Shown here in pieces: positions 47,401-58,746 of a DNA stretch of 64,000 bases (positions within the stretch are counted from its first letter, which is position 1; each line of letters opens with the position of its first letter). Source of the DNA: Cryptomeria japonica (taxonomy: Eukaryota; Streptophyta; Pinopsida; Cupressales; Cupressaceae); assembly GCF_030272615.1 (NCBI RefSeq), contig NC_081406.1, positions 397,318,439-397,382,438 of the forward strand, read 5' to 3'. The position numbers and the translations under genes are program-made. The notes beneath the pieces were generated by a model. The model was not told the origin of the DNA, did no database searches, and was given only the letters and a program-made list of their open reading frames with translations.

Positions 47401-47640
47401 CTCTGTACATTATCTTTATTCATTAAAGATATCAAGAATAAAACCGAAGTGATTGAGAAAGAGATCACTGATCTCTCCAATAAATTGACCACTAAGCCAA
47501 ATTCTATTCAGAATTTCTATACCAAGTTACAAATGCTCATGGCTCAACAATTGGAACTTAGGAATGACAAGCACAAAATAAGGATGGACATTATGACTCT
47601 TCAAACCTTATTCATTCCACACTTGTCCTCCATCCAATAA
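44480..47640 (+). pseudogene. Element 2 ORF2: large unrecognised protein (about 1050 codons)
   Basis: It starts MAPKIQKPIVVENIEKP. Domain 1 (about 44800-45340) reads MWLEEQPFKITKEIIHLITG, then FAIRVIGYCFFQSARENS, AAVDLAYKIVKKGMKIDLCE and LLVCMFFYFEKFFPSIG. It aligns with element 1 ORF2 through VIGY, AYW.I/AY.IV, DLC and the FFYF..(Y/F)FP..G block. A basic serine-rich linker and a frameshift (45946-45982) follow. Domain 2 (46130-46470) has HIDNRWKYAMDSEKKMRERS, matching LDNKWRIAIEQEQEMREK. The tail is low-complexity (46500-46970) and then a long coiled coil ending at 47640. Stops lie near 44540, 44774, 45337, 45460 and 45558. Function unknown. Confidence 0.7.
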
Positions 47641-48183
47641 CCGATCAACAAGGCTACCTCCTTATCCACCCAGCCAAAGGGAAGCACTTTAGATGGACTG
47701 AATTTCACTATTAGCTGATATTACAACTCAGAATGCACTCATGGATAGTATCAAGGATGCACTCTTTGCCGCTCTCACCGATGCAAGAACAAAGTATAGA
47801 TCCATTTTTGACCAGTTGCCTCCACCGAATGGTAACTAGTTTTGATGTTTGTCAAAAAGGGGGAGTATAGAGTATAGTGTATACAAGAGAAGTACACCGA
47901 GCAGTTCAGCATATTCGTGTATACAGATAATTTTGTCAGGGGGAGCAGTGATCACCGAGTAGTGAACTGAGCACGGAATACAAAATATTGATCACAGTGC
48001 ATGCATAATCAGAGTTATGTACAATATATTTATAAGGGGAGTATATTTAAGTATACTATTTTATTGACAATTATATATACTGTCAGTTCAGTCAAATTTT
48101 GTAAGTATATAGATTGTTTTTTGAGTTATGACTTTGAAAGAAGTTTTGTCAAACATTTCAAAACTAATGTCAAAAGGGGAGAT
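47641..48183 (+). promoter_or_regulatory. Post-ORF2 region with repeated polypurine tracts (element 2)
   Basis: No gene. GGGGGAG or GGGGAG blocks are at about 47859, 47939, 48037 and 48175. The last (aaaaggggagat) abuts the 3' LTR. Same layout as element 1 and the copia at 20250-20493. Confidence 0.7.
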
Positions 48184-49360
48184 TGTTACTATTTACTAAG
48201 TTGTCATTAGTTTTATGTCCAAAGTCATTCTAATACTCTAGTCAGTTATTACTACCAAAATATTCAGTCGGTAAGCACAGAGCAGTCGATTACAAAAGTT
48301 ACAAGTCACAGAGTTTAGTATACAGCGAGTCATCTACTGAGTAATGTTCTATGTCAACTGAGCAGCAAAGATGGTATACCAAGTTGATACACACTGAGTG
48401 AAATCTGTTACCAAATTCATTGAACCTAGACACATATGGGAAACATGTTACAAAGATCGAGGAACAAGGAATCGTTAACACATAGGAAATTGCACCTTAA
48501 GATTTGGTATGATTTTGAGGACATCTATCTAATGAAGTAATTTGTATGGTTATTCATTTGATGAATCATGTGTGTAAGATCGAAGCATGAACAAGATCAC
48601 CATCATAAGAGATCTATTTATACAGCATGAATTGAGGATCAAATATGAGAGTGTGAAGCAAGACATATGTGAAAAGAAAAATCATGGGAAAGCACTGAGA
48701 GTTATGACTATTATAGATACATAGAGGTCACTGAGAAGGATTTCAGAGAACAGTCAAGGAACAGAGTAAACAAAAAGGTTTACCGAGTTATTTTATGGGT
48801 TACCGAGGTATGCTATAAGAAAGGTAATTTCATTTTTAGCACATAGAATCTGCTATAACATTTTAGATGTGAAGTTGCAGATATTTTGTAAGATTTTGAT
48901 TGTAATATTCTGAGTTGTAAGAGAAACCTTTAACAGGGTAAAAGACTCTAACAAAGTCTATAAATTGTAAATCCTTTAACCAGGTGCAGCATTTAGAATA
49001 AGTGTTGTAAAATCCTTTAGCAAGGTAGATCTAAAGATCTTGATACTCCTAACAGGATAAGCTATCAAAAATAGCTAAACATGTAGCTCTAACCGAGCAA
49101 CCTCTATTATTGCAGTAGTGAAGTTGTGGGTGCCATCCCCACCGCATTTTTTCTCTCTAACAAGGAGTTTCTACATAACCAAAATATATGTGTTATGGAG
49201 TGAATCATGTATGATTGTTATTTATTTGTTTTAGCATTATATTATGTTTCAGCAATATTCAGTTTATGCTTAACAGTAAAGTTATTGTTGAAGAAAAGAT
49301 TTGAAGTACTGATTGACCCCTCCCCTCTCAGTACATTAGCTTTCCATATTGGGCATAATA
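48184..49360 (+). repeat. 3' LTR of element 2
   Basis: It starts TGTTACTATTTACTAAG after the purine tract and ends gggcataata (CA changed to TA), 1177 bp, followed by gatgc. Confidence 0.92.
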
Positions 49361-49365
49361 GATGC

Positions 49366-51094
49366 ACCTTCTTCATTTACCAGATATCCATGTGAATCAT
49401 AGCATGCTCATAGCATTGGTTGAGCAATTTCATTCAGAGCATAATACCTTCCATTTGCTAGTTGGGGAGATGACTATTACTCCTGAGGACGTATATAGGA
49501 TCCTCTGTATCCCTTTTGTTTGGGATAAGGTAGATTATGATGCAGCGTTGCTACCTAGATTACAGGCGGTCAGGCATGTCTTTAGGGATCCTGATATATT
49601 GACATGTTCCATCAGTTGGGATATCATGATGAGCAGGTATAGTGAGGAATTTCCTTAGGCTTGTGTTCTAGTAGGTTTTATCGGTTGTTTTCTAATGTTG
49701 GATAGAGGATAGTAGGGCTTCCAGTGTGGATGGGGCAAGATGCTAGAGAGATTGATGGAGACCCCTCAAAGGCTTGGTTGGGGTTCTTGCATATTAGCCC
49801 ACATGTATCGTGAGATGCATGAGATTGTGTATAGGGAGGGCAAGAGCATGGCTGTAGGTGTTTTGATTTTATAGGTTTGGGCTTGGAAGCACCTCCCAGT
49901 TTGTCGGTCGATTGTAGATGATAGCAGAGAGTCTGGGCAACTGATTGTATATAGGTATGCAAGTTATATTATGCAACCCCATCTGGGCAAGATTGATTTT
50001 TGGCGACAATAGCTAGATGACCTAATACCCATGGTATGGAGACCTTATAGGGGCTTAGAGCCATGGGATGACTCGCGGATAGTATGCAGGTATGTTTTTG
50101 TTACGCGTTCACTTATTGGCAGATCACAGATTGTGGTGGAGCAATTTATAGTATCTCGAGTGATGAGGCAGTATGGTAGGCCTCAAGGGATCTCGTAGGA
50201 GTACACAACATACGTGAGATATGCTGATGAGGAGAGGCGGGGATGGTCACCAAGGTTATCCTATGCCTTGAGTATGTAGGAGCTGACTGGTTTACAGGGT
50301 CTTAAAAGGAATTATATGGATGATGTTGCAAATGCGGGCGTATTACCCTAGTACAGGGATTGGTTCCAACAGCATCCATTCCCTAGATTCACAGATCCAG
50401 TTGAGAAAGCACCTCGTATTAAGGAGATTGAGGATGATGCCCCCACACAAGGATAGGGATAGAGACAAGGATAGAGAGTCGAGACTCTGAGGGAGGTAGG
50501 TGGCGATCCTAGTGCTAGTAGCAACAGGGTTCCAGCTGGGGTTGGACAATAGAGGGGTGAGGGAAGATCCCTATGGAGTATAGGCGTGAGATTGGGCGGA
50601 GCCAAGGAGGAGCAACTAGCGCCGAGATAGGTTTGGTAGCGATGAGAGGAGCATAGTGAAGCTAGAGGTGGAGATGGGGTGGAGAGCCTATGAGAGAACA
50701 GGGGACTGATGCAGGATAGTTGATGAGAGCACGTCTAGTGGAGCTATAGTCACAGGTGACAGTGGCTCAGACTCAGCTGGCAAAGAGAGACCAACAGCTA
50801 GAAAAGGTGAGAGCTAAGAGAGAGCGTCAGGTAGCAGAGCTGAGAGCTAAGAGAGACTGGCAGGTTGCAGCTATGAGGGCAGAGCAAGACTCCTTGCAGC
50901 AGGAGGTTCTTCACTAGACGATTAGGGCAGCATACTATGTTGCAGCTTACAGCATAGCAGTTCTAGTTGCATAGCAGGTTGTCCCATACTCACAGTACAT
51001 GGCATGGTCGGAGGGAGCTCGGGCACCTCGTCAGGATCTCAGTCAGCATGCTCCTCCTCCTCCACCTGGCGATGAGGGAGAGCCTGAGAGATAG
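49366..51094 (+). pseudogene. PMD exon 2, main part (copy C)
   Basis: It continues the exon broken at 41388. It contains the PMD block EHNTFHLLVGEMTITPEDVYRIL, then DPDILTCSISWDIMMSRYSEEFP, GFQCGWGKMLERLMETPQRLG, HMYREMHEIVYREGK and QPHLGKIDFW. The C-terminal half is basic and coiled (QLAKRDQQLEKVRAKRERQVAEL, 50770-50930), then a proline run and GDEGEPER before TAG at 51092. Most internal stops are TAG where other copies have CAG or TGG. Gene orientation is plus because copy C itself is inverted. The predicted nuclear role comes from the PMD family, not from this sequence. Confidence 0.8.
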
Positions 51095-52440
51095 ATATTA
51101 TTTTTGTAGCTCTGATATTTTGTTGTAGACACACTCATATTTTGTAGCCTATATGATTCTTGCTCCGATGGGAGTTTGTTTATGTCATTTGACATCACTT
51201 TGTACTCTGAGACTTTATACGATATATATACGAGATTGATTTGACTTCATTCTACTTGTGTTGATTCATTTATGAGATTATTTTTATATGCTTTATTCTA
51301 CATGTATGCATTTATTTCAGTATGGATATATGTAATGCAAATGATTATGGATGTCTATTTTTCTTTCTTTTCATATGCAAATAAATGAATGTGAATGAGT
51401 AATGAGTAATGCAATTTTTTTATTTTTTTTCTATGCAATAAGATGAATGTAAATAAGTAATAATGAAATGTATGAATCTATATAAGATGTTTATGTATGG
51501 AACTAACATCTCAAAACACAAGTACTCGATCGAAGAAATGATGAAGAATAGACGACTTAGCGTAAGAAATGATGATGCATTCAACTCTCATAAAATAAAG
51601 AGATCATTATCATCACATCGAAATCACTCTAAATTCACAAAATATAGAATGAAATGCAAAATGAGATGCAAAATGCAACCTAAACCTAGTCATTGAATTT
51701 AAAATGCTTAAGATTCATCACCGAGCATAACGAACATAACAGGTAGATTAGAGTTCCTTTCTTTTTAATGTGCAATTTTAATTATCTTGTCCGCAATGAC
51801 CCTTTTTTCATTCATATCCTTGGACAGATTTTGTAGGACTCGAATTGCATGATAAAGAAATTCCCTCAAAATAGACAAAGAAATGATGTGGACCTCCCTG
51901 TAGCATTCAGATAAGCGGAGTCGAGGTATGTGAGGTGATTTCACCTTGATGTGAAGGCTCTTATCACAGACACCCAGCTGATTAGATGTTTCTAGATCAT
52001 TGGGATTCATTCCTACAAGAAAAAAACAAAGAAAATATTATGCTCCCAATCCTTGCTCCTCTTAGTCAAGATAGACTTCCTCGAGTTACTCAGAGGGATA
52101 ATAATCGAAAACCAATATAAAAGGCAGTACACAAAAAAAAATTTCAGCATAGGTCAAACTGTTTAGTGATTGTTTTCCATTATATTGCTTTACTTTTTTA
52201 CTTAGTGATAAAACTCTTTAGTAGTCGAGAGATAGGTGATTGACTCGGAGTGGACAACTAGGTTTCACTGATAGAAAGATGACTTGGTTGGTACTTCTTA
52301 GGACATGTAAATTGCTCAGTCGATTAACCTAAGACTAGGACATTGATCAGTTTCAAGCCATGAGGGTTCCAACAAACCAAGATGTCACGAAAAGTGACTG
52401 AAATATATGTACAAGCGAAAGCGTAGATGCAACACTTTAG
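51095..52440 (-). other. 3' UTR of Tat copy C (inverted), including the small conserved frame
   Basis: Reverse complement of about 57400-58740 in copy B. It includes the small open frame at 52010-51765 (NPNDLETSNQLGVCDKSLHIK) preceded by the T-rich acceptor, and the complement of ggattgggggcataat at about 52040-52055. No pol sequence of copy C remains: it stops at about 52440, where copy B begins in the other direction. Confidence 0.7.
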
Positions 52441-53892
52441 TATAGGAGATAAGACAAACCTGGATAAAATCCAGCAGCCATACTGATCAATGTCATTGTT
52501 TTGATTTGATGAACACTCAACAAACTCAAGTGTAAAAGAGAAAGAGGAATCAACAGTCAAGAAAGAAGAAACAGTCAACACTCAAGCTCCGATGGTGTCA
52601 GCTACAATAATGTAAGGAGTTGAGGTCCCAGAGGATATAAGAGATGAAGTAGTAAGAATCAGAGAATTGTTTGCACCACTAAAAGTTCTAGTCACATACA
52701 CTGGTAGGAAGTAAGTAGATGATTCAGAGACTGACTCAAATGAGTATGAATGGGGTCATGACCACCTCTCAGATACATCTAGTATAGAAACTCCACAAGA
52801 GTCTACTAGTACCACAGATGATACTCAAGAGCTAATGCGCATAAAACTAGAGAAGGAAATACAAAAAATTAGACAAAAGAGACAAGCAAACTATGAACAA
52901 GGGCTGGAAGAAGGAAGAATATTAGAAAGCTTTTCATCTATGTACCCCTATACTAAGATAGAACAAATCAGGTATAGCACTACACAAGAAGAGTTGGAAG
53001 CTACAGAACAAGAACCAGTTATCAGTCCAGAAGAAGTTGAATGGAGTAGACGACAACAAATCACAGAAATAGTAAGATCATGTCATAGGTATGTCAAATA
53101 CAAATGATAAATGAGACAAATCTTGAAGGAACTTGCAACATTAAAGATGTTGGTGTTGATACCATACATATACTCACTAAATCACTTGAAGAAGACTCGG
53201 AAACTTTATCCGATGACTCTAATGACTTTGAAAATAGTCCTATTCAGATGAATATCTACTCAACATCAAATTCTGAATCATCTAATGCAAACAATGAAAA
53301 TTTGTCTACTGATCTTATCGTTGTTGAACCATGATATGAAATCTAGTCTGGCGTAGGGAACGATGCTACAAGTATGTCTATTGGATTAGGTCAACTAAAT
53401 ATTAACATGAACTTTAATAAACATGATCTAACTATTCCTGGTCTCGAGACACTTACGCAAGGTATCCTTCTGGAACTCGACTTTTCAATCCGCAGTTGTG
53501 ATGACAATACCGTGAATGCTCTCGAACCTATCCAACATTTATCCTTACTACATCCAGAACTAATTGACTGTACTTTACAAAACTAGCCCATGAATATACC
53601 TACTTTTCCCAATGACTATACGTTAGCCTATTATCTCAATCCAGTTGAACCTATGGACTCTTCCACCAGTGAACAGAGTGAAAACATGACTGGAGCGGAT
53701 ATCAAGTATCTTAGTCGCAAAAACAAGAAAAATAAAAATAAGAGATCTACTGGCAAAAACCACATTGTGGTGGTGTCAGAATCTAAAAAAGAGAAAATAA
53801 AGGACGTACCTAAAGGTGAAAACCTCTCTGAGGTACCTGAAGGTGAAATACTTAATATACTGCCAAGTCACTTCTAGGAAAGGTCTTCCATA
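52441..53892 (+). pseudogene. Protease-RT linker of copy B, 5' edge of its coding part
   Basis: Homology to copy A (about 1530 onward) begins near 52500. The pieces 52835-53107, 53104-53334, 53374-53586 and 53590-53877 follow the order of 1880-2951 in copy A. Acidic and glutamine-rich, no enzymatic motif. The protease and G-patch are missing: the head-to-head junction with copy C has removed everything upstream. Confidence 0.6.
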
Positions 53893-54820
53893 TTGATCAA
53901 GCCAACTCAGCCAGTGAACATTGGGAATCAAGAGACACCACACATCATTCATGTAGCTCAATCACTTTCAATAGAAGAATTGAAGGATTTCACTGATCTA
54001 TTCTCAGAAAATAAAATAAACTTTGCATGGACGTACTCTGATATGCCAGGCTTGGATCCTGATCTCATCATGTACCATCTTTCTATCACACCAAGAGTTA
54101 AACCAGTCAAGAAAAAACTCCGTAAGATGGACCCTCATGTGGCACTGATAGTCAAAGATGAGATAGAAAAACTGCTAAAACCTGGATTCATCAAAGCTAT
54201 AGATTATGCCAAATGGATTTCAAACATAGTACCTGTGTCAAAGGCAAACAAATCTATCAAAGTTTGCATGGATTTCAGATGTCTCAACAAAGATTGTCTA
54301 AAGGATGACTTTCCATTACCAAATATTCATATGATAGTTGACATGATTGTTGGGTATGAGATGTACTCACTAATGGATGGATTCTCCAAATATAATCAAA
54401 TCAAAATAGCTCCTAGAGATCAAGAAAAGATAGCTTTCACCTATGCATGGGGAACCTTTTGCTAGAATGTCATGCCATTTGGGCTAAAGAACGCAGGAGC
54501 AACCTATCAAAGAGCAGTCACTATTATTTTTCATGACATGATGTACAGGAATATGGAAGATTATGTTGATGACACTTTAGTGAAGACTATGAAGAGATCA
54601 ACACATATTCAAGAGCTAGGTCCTATACTAGACAAAATGGAAAAGTTCAAACTCCGGTTAAATCCAAAAAAGTGTGCATTTGGAGTGACATCTTGTAAAC
54701 TACTTGGCTACATCATTTCAAAGAAGGGAATTGAGGTTGATCCTAAGAAGGTCCAAGCCATAATGGAAATTTTGCCTCCGAAGAACATCAGTCAAATGAG
54801 AAGTCTATAGGGATGTCTCC
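53893..54820 (+). pseudogene. Ty3-type reverse transcriptase (copy B)
   Basis: It contains INFAWTYSDMPGLDPDLI, KVCMDFRCLNKDCLKDDFPLP, MYSLMDGFSKYNQIKIAPRD, MPFGLKNAGATYQRAVT and the active-site box YVDDTLVK near 54557-54580. Only one stop interrupts it (TAG at 54463, a TGG codon in copy A), so it is better preserved than the RT of A. It continues to MEILPPKNISQMRSL, the connection to RNase H. Family role as for copy A. Confidence 0.92.
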
Positions 54821-55935
54821 AGTCCATCAATGATTCATTTCTCAGATAGCAGACAAATCTCAACCTTTCACAAAAGTATTGAGGAAAGGAGTAATATACA
54901 ACTGGGATCAGGAATGTGAACAACATCAAATCAAATCAAAGAGTACATGTCTAATCCACCAATATTGATGCCACCTATTCAAGGCAAACCATTGATTTTA
55001 TACATATCAGCAATTGATTCATCACTAGGGGCACTTCTGGCACAACGGGATGACAATAAAAAGGAACGAGCTATCTATTACATCAGTAGAACATTGGTGT
55101 ATTAGGAAATGAACTACACTATAATAGAAAAAGCATGCTTGGAATTAGTATTTACATCACAAAAATTGAGACACTACATGTTAGCACATTCAGTCAAGCT
55201 GGTGGCTAAAATTGATCCACTCAAATACCTTCTCAGCAAAGCAACACTTTAAGGAAGATTGGCAAAAATGGGTCATGGTCCTTACAAAGTTTGACATTGA
55301 ATATGTGGAACACAAAGCCATAAAAGGATAGGTAATTTCTGATCAACTTGTTGAAGCTCCGCTTGAAGACACTCAACCACTGCATATAGAGTTTCCAGAT
55401 GAATCAATAATGCATCTTACTCAACAACACTGGAAGATGTTCTTCAATGGGTCTTTTACTCAAAATGGTTCCGGTGTTGGAATACTATTTATTACTCCTC
55501 AAAAATATTAAATCCCAAAGTCTTATAAGATTTTGTTCCCTTGCACAAATAACATTGCAGAATATGAAGCTTTGGTAAATGGGATAAAGCTAGCTATTGA
55601 ATGGAAGGTTGTAGAATTACACATCTATGGAGATTCTCAGTTGATCATAAATCAAATCAATGATACATATTAGACTCGAGATGGGAAACTAATGCCTTAT
55701 AAGAGGATGGTGGATGATCTCAAGAAATATTTTTCTTTTGCATCATTCCAACAGATTCCTAGATCCGCAAACAGAGCAATAGATGCTATGGCCACCTTGG
55801 CATCTATACCTGAGTTGCAAGAATCCAATTTTCGCTTTGAATTCCTCATGGAAGAGTTACATTACCCATCCTATGATTCCCCCGAATCCCAAATAGTTTA
55901 TTCTATTATTGGACATGACTCATCCTGATACAGCC
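54821..55935 (+). pseudogene. Tandem RNase H domains (copy B)
   Basis: First domain about 54960-55350: PPIQGKPLILYISAID, KKERAIYYISRTLV, the YTIIEKACLELVF helix and FDIEYVEHKAIKG. The second starts at about 55420 with WKMFFNGSF, where the first catalytic Asp seen in copy A (MFSDGS) is Asn, then PCTNNIAEYEALVNG, IYGDSQLIINQI and SANRAIDAMATL. Stops lie near 55104, 55250, 55509 and 55672, with indels around 54830 and 54930. Inactive. Confidence 0.82.
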
Positions 55936-57178
55936 ACATCTACTCTTATCTACGAGACCAAATTATACCTAAAAATCTTACCCGTAATGAGAAAAGAAAC
56001 CTAACTCAAAATGCTTCACGGTATTTTATCATTGCTAATGATTTATTTAGACTAGGTTTGAACGGTACAATACTTAGGTGTCTAGAAACTTAAGAGTCTA
56101 AACATGTGTTATCGGAAGATCATAATGCTATTTGTGGATCTCATTCGAATGGTCTTAGTTTAGCTCGGAAACTACTACGAGATGGCTACTACTGGCCAGA
56201 CATGGAGAAAGATGCTATTAAATTTGCTAAGACTTGTGAAAAATGTCAACTACATGGGAACCTCATGCTCCAGCAAGGGATCTCATACCCTTCACTACAC
56301 ATTGGCCTTTTCAGCAATGGGCTTTTGATCTCATTTGTCAGATATATCCTGCTTCATCTAATGGACATAAATTCATCATAACTACCACTGAGTATTTCAC
56401 TAAGTGGGTAGAAGTGGTTCCGCTCATCAAAGTAACTGGTAAACAAGTATCTCTCTTCATCTTAAATTATATCATCTACAGGTACGGGATACCTTCGTCC
56501 ATTGTGACTGATAATGGAGGACAATTCAAGAATACAGACCTAGATGAGCTCTGTGAGAAATTTAAAATTAAACAACACTGATCATCAGTATATTATCCTC
56601 AAGGTAATGGACAAGCCGAGGCATCTAACAAAAACCTATTAACTATCTTGCAAAGAACAGTGAACAAATCTGGGAAGGATTGGCATCTGCAGCTCAATCC
56701 TACATTATGGGCTTACAGAACAAGTATCAAAACACCTACTAGGGCTACACCTTTCTCTTTAGTGTATGGGTCTGAAGCAGTATTACCTATTGAAGTAGAA
56801 ATACCATCTCTAAGAGTTTCCTTGCAAAGTATTGTTACTAATGAAGACCATAGAATATTTAGATTGCAAGAACTCTAATTGTTGGATGAATGTCAACAAG
56901 TGGTGTTTGATCATCTCAGAGTATATCAGAAGAGAATGTCCAGAGGGTATAACAAGAAAGTTAGACAAAGAGAATTTTAGGTTGGTGACCTAGTTCTGAG
57001 AGAAAATCCTAAAAATCAGCAGTTTCAAGACAACAAAGGGAAGTTTGAACCTAGCTGGCTAGGTCCCTACATCATCACTGTAGTATTTGGCTCTGGTGCC
57101 TATCAACTCTCAAACTCGAAAGGAGAACAAATCTGTGAACTGATTAACACCATCCACTTGAAGAAATTCTTTGCTTAG
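55936..57178 (+). pseudogene. Ty3-type integrase (copy B)
   Basis: The HHCC zinc region is complete at about 56115-56265 (H-NAICGS-H, then C-EK-C). The core follows with FDLICQIYPASSNGHKF, IVTDNGGQFKN (second catalytic Asp near 56510) and YYPQGNGQAEASNKN (Glu region near 56600-56630). LWAYRTSIKTPTRATPFSLV and a C-terminal domain ending in FEPSWLGPYIITVVFGSGAY with a stop at 57176-57178 complete it. Breaks: TAG near 56091, a frameshift near 56265, TGA at 56579, TAA near 56876. No chromodomain. Confidence 0.88.
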
Positions 57179-58746
57179 CATTCTCTACTCCAGCAACTTG
57201 TACAGCTGAAAATGTCATGAAAAAAAAAAATATATATATATATAAGAGAGAGAAAATGCCCTAGTGAAAACCTGGTAAACAGGCACCTTGGTAAAAAAAA
57301 ATGATGAATCTATACCAAGAAGGTGAAAAAATGGTAAATAGGAGCCTCTTGTACTCAAGCACTCCATCTATCAATGCAATGTTGGCATTCTCGCTTTCCT
57401 GCATCTTTTCTTTCACTTGTACATATATTTCAGTCACTTTTCGTGACATCCTGGTTCGTTGGAACCCTCATGGCTTGAAACTGATCAATGTCCCAGTCTT
57501 AGGTTAATTGATTGAGCAATTTACATGTCCCAAGTAGTATCAACCAAGTCATCTTTCCATTAGTGAAACCTGGTCATCCACTCTGAGTCAATCACCTATC
57601 TCTCAACCAACGAAGAATTTTGCCACTGAGTAAACAAGCAAAACAACATAATGAAAAACAAACACTAAATAGTTTGAGCTATGCATGAAAATTTTCTTTG
57701 TGTGTTATTTTTTTATACTGGTTTCGATTATTATCCCTCTGAGTAACTCGAGGAAGTCTATCGTGACTAAGAGGAGCAAGGATTGGGGGCATAATATTTT
57801 TTTTGTTTTCGGCTTGTAGGAATGATCCCAATGAGCTGGAAACATCTAATCAGCTGGGTGTCTGTGATAAGAGCCTTCACATCAAGGTGAAATCGCCTCA
57901 CATATCTCAACTCCGCTTATTTGTATGCTATAGGGAGGTCCACATCATTTCTTTGTTTGTTTTGAGGGAGTTTCTTTATGATGCAATTTGGGTCTCTGCG
58001 AAATCTGTCCAAGGATATGAACAAAAAAGGGTCATTGCGAACAAGATAATTAAAATTGCACATTAAAAAGAAAGGAACTCTAATCTGCCTGTTATGTTCA
58101 TTATGCTCGGTGATGAATCTTAAGCATTTTAAATCTAGTGACTAGGTTTAGGTTGCATTTTGCATCTCATTCTTCATTTCATTCTATTATTTGTGAATTT
58201 AGAGTGATTTTGATGTGATAATAATGATCTATTTATTTTATGAGAGTTGGATGCATCATCATTTCTTACACTAAGTGGTCTCTTCTTCATCATTTCTCCG
58301 ATCGAGTACTTGTGTTTTGAGATGTTAGCTGCATACATAAACATCTTATATAGATTCATACATGTCATTATTACTCATTTGCATTCATCTTATTGCATAG
58401 AAAAATGAAAAAAATGCATTACTCATTACTCATTCACATTCATTTTTTTGCATATGAAAAGAAAGAAAAATAGACATCCATAATCATTTGCATTACATAT
58501 ATCCATACTGAAATAAATGCATACATGTAGAATAAAGCATATAAAAAGCATCTCATAAACAAATCAACACAAGTACAATGAAGTCAAATCGATCTCATAT
58601 ATATATATATATATATATATCGTATAAAGTCTCAGAGTACAAAGTGATGTCAAATGACATATACAAACTCCCATCAGAGCAGGAATCGTATAGGCTACCA
58701 AAATGTTTGTGTCTACAAAAAAATCTCAAAGCTACAAAAAGAATAT
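57179..58746 (+). other. Post-pol region of copy B with small conserved frame
   Basis: No enzyme. It holds A-rich and (AT)n tracts at 57217-57245 and (AT)12 at 58597-58620. The block gaggagcaaggattgggggc (about 57770) is followed by a T-rich acceptor (cggcttgtag). The open frame 57803-58066 (NDPNELETSNQLGVCDKSLHIK...NKIIKIAH) is conserved with A and C. The second half is AT-rich spacer shared by all copies. Confidence 0.6.

Larger units (their letters stand above)
41389..49360 (+). mobile_element. Element 2: pol-less Sirevirus-like LTR retrotransposon with ORF1 and ORF2
   Basis: 7972 bp on the plus strand. The LTRs are 41389-42548 and 48184-49360. The target duplication is gacgc/gatgc (41384-41388 and 49361-49365), one transition apart, and copy B provides the empty site. 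The primer site is TGGTATCAGAGC at 42551. GGGGGAG-type tracts occur four times before the 3' LTR. The interior has only ORF1 (42611-43963) and ORF2 (44480-47640). No enzymatic domain is present. Its LTRs are not the LTRs of element 1, so the two are different families with one shared architecture. Confidence 0.92.

Noticed and set aside
58597-58620. (AT)n tract as a biologically notable site
   Set aside because: A simple microsatellite of about 12 units, private to copy B, without further structure.
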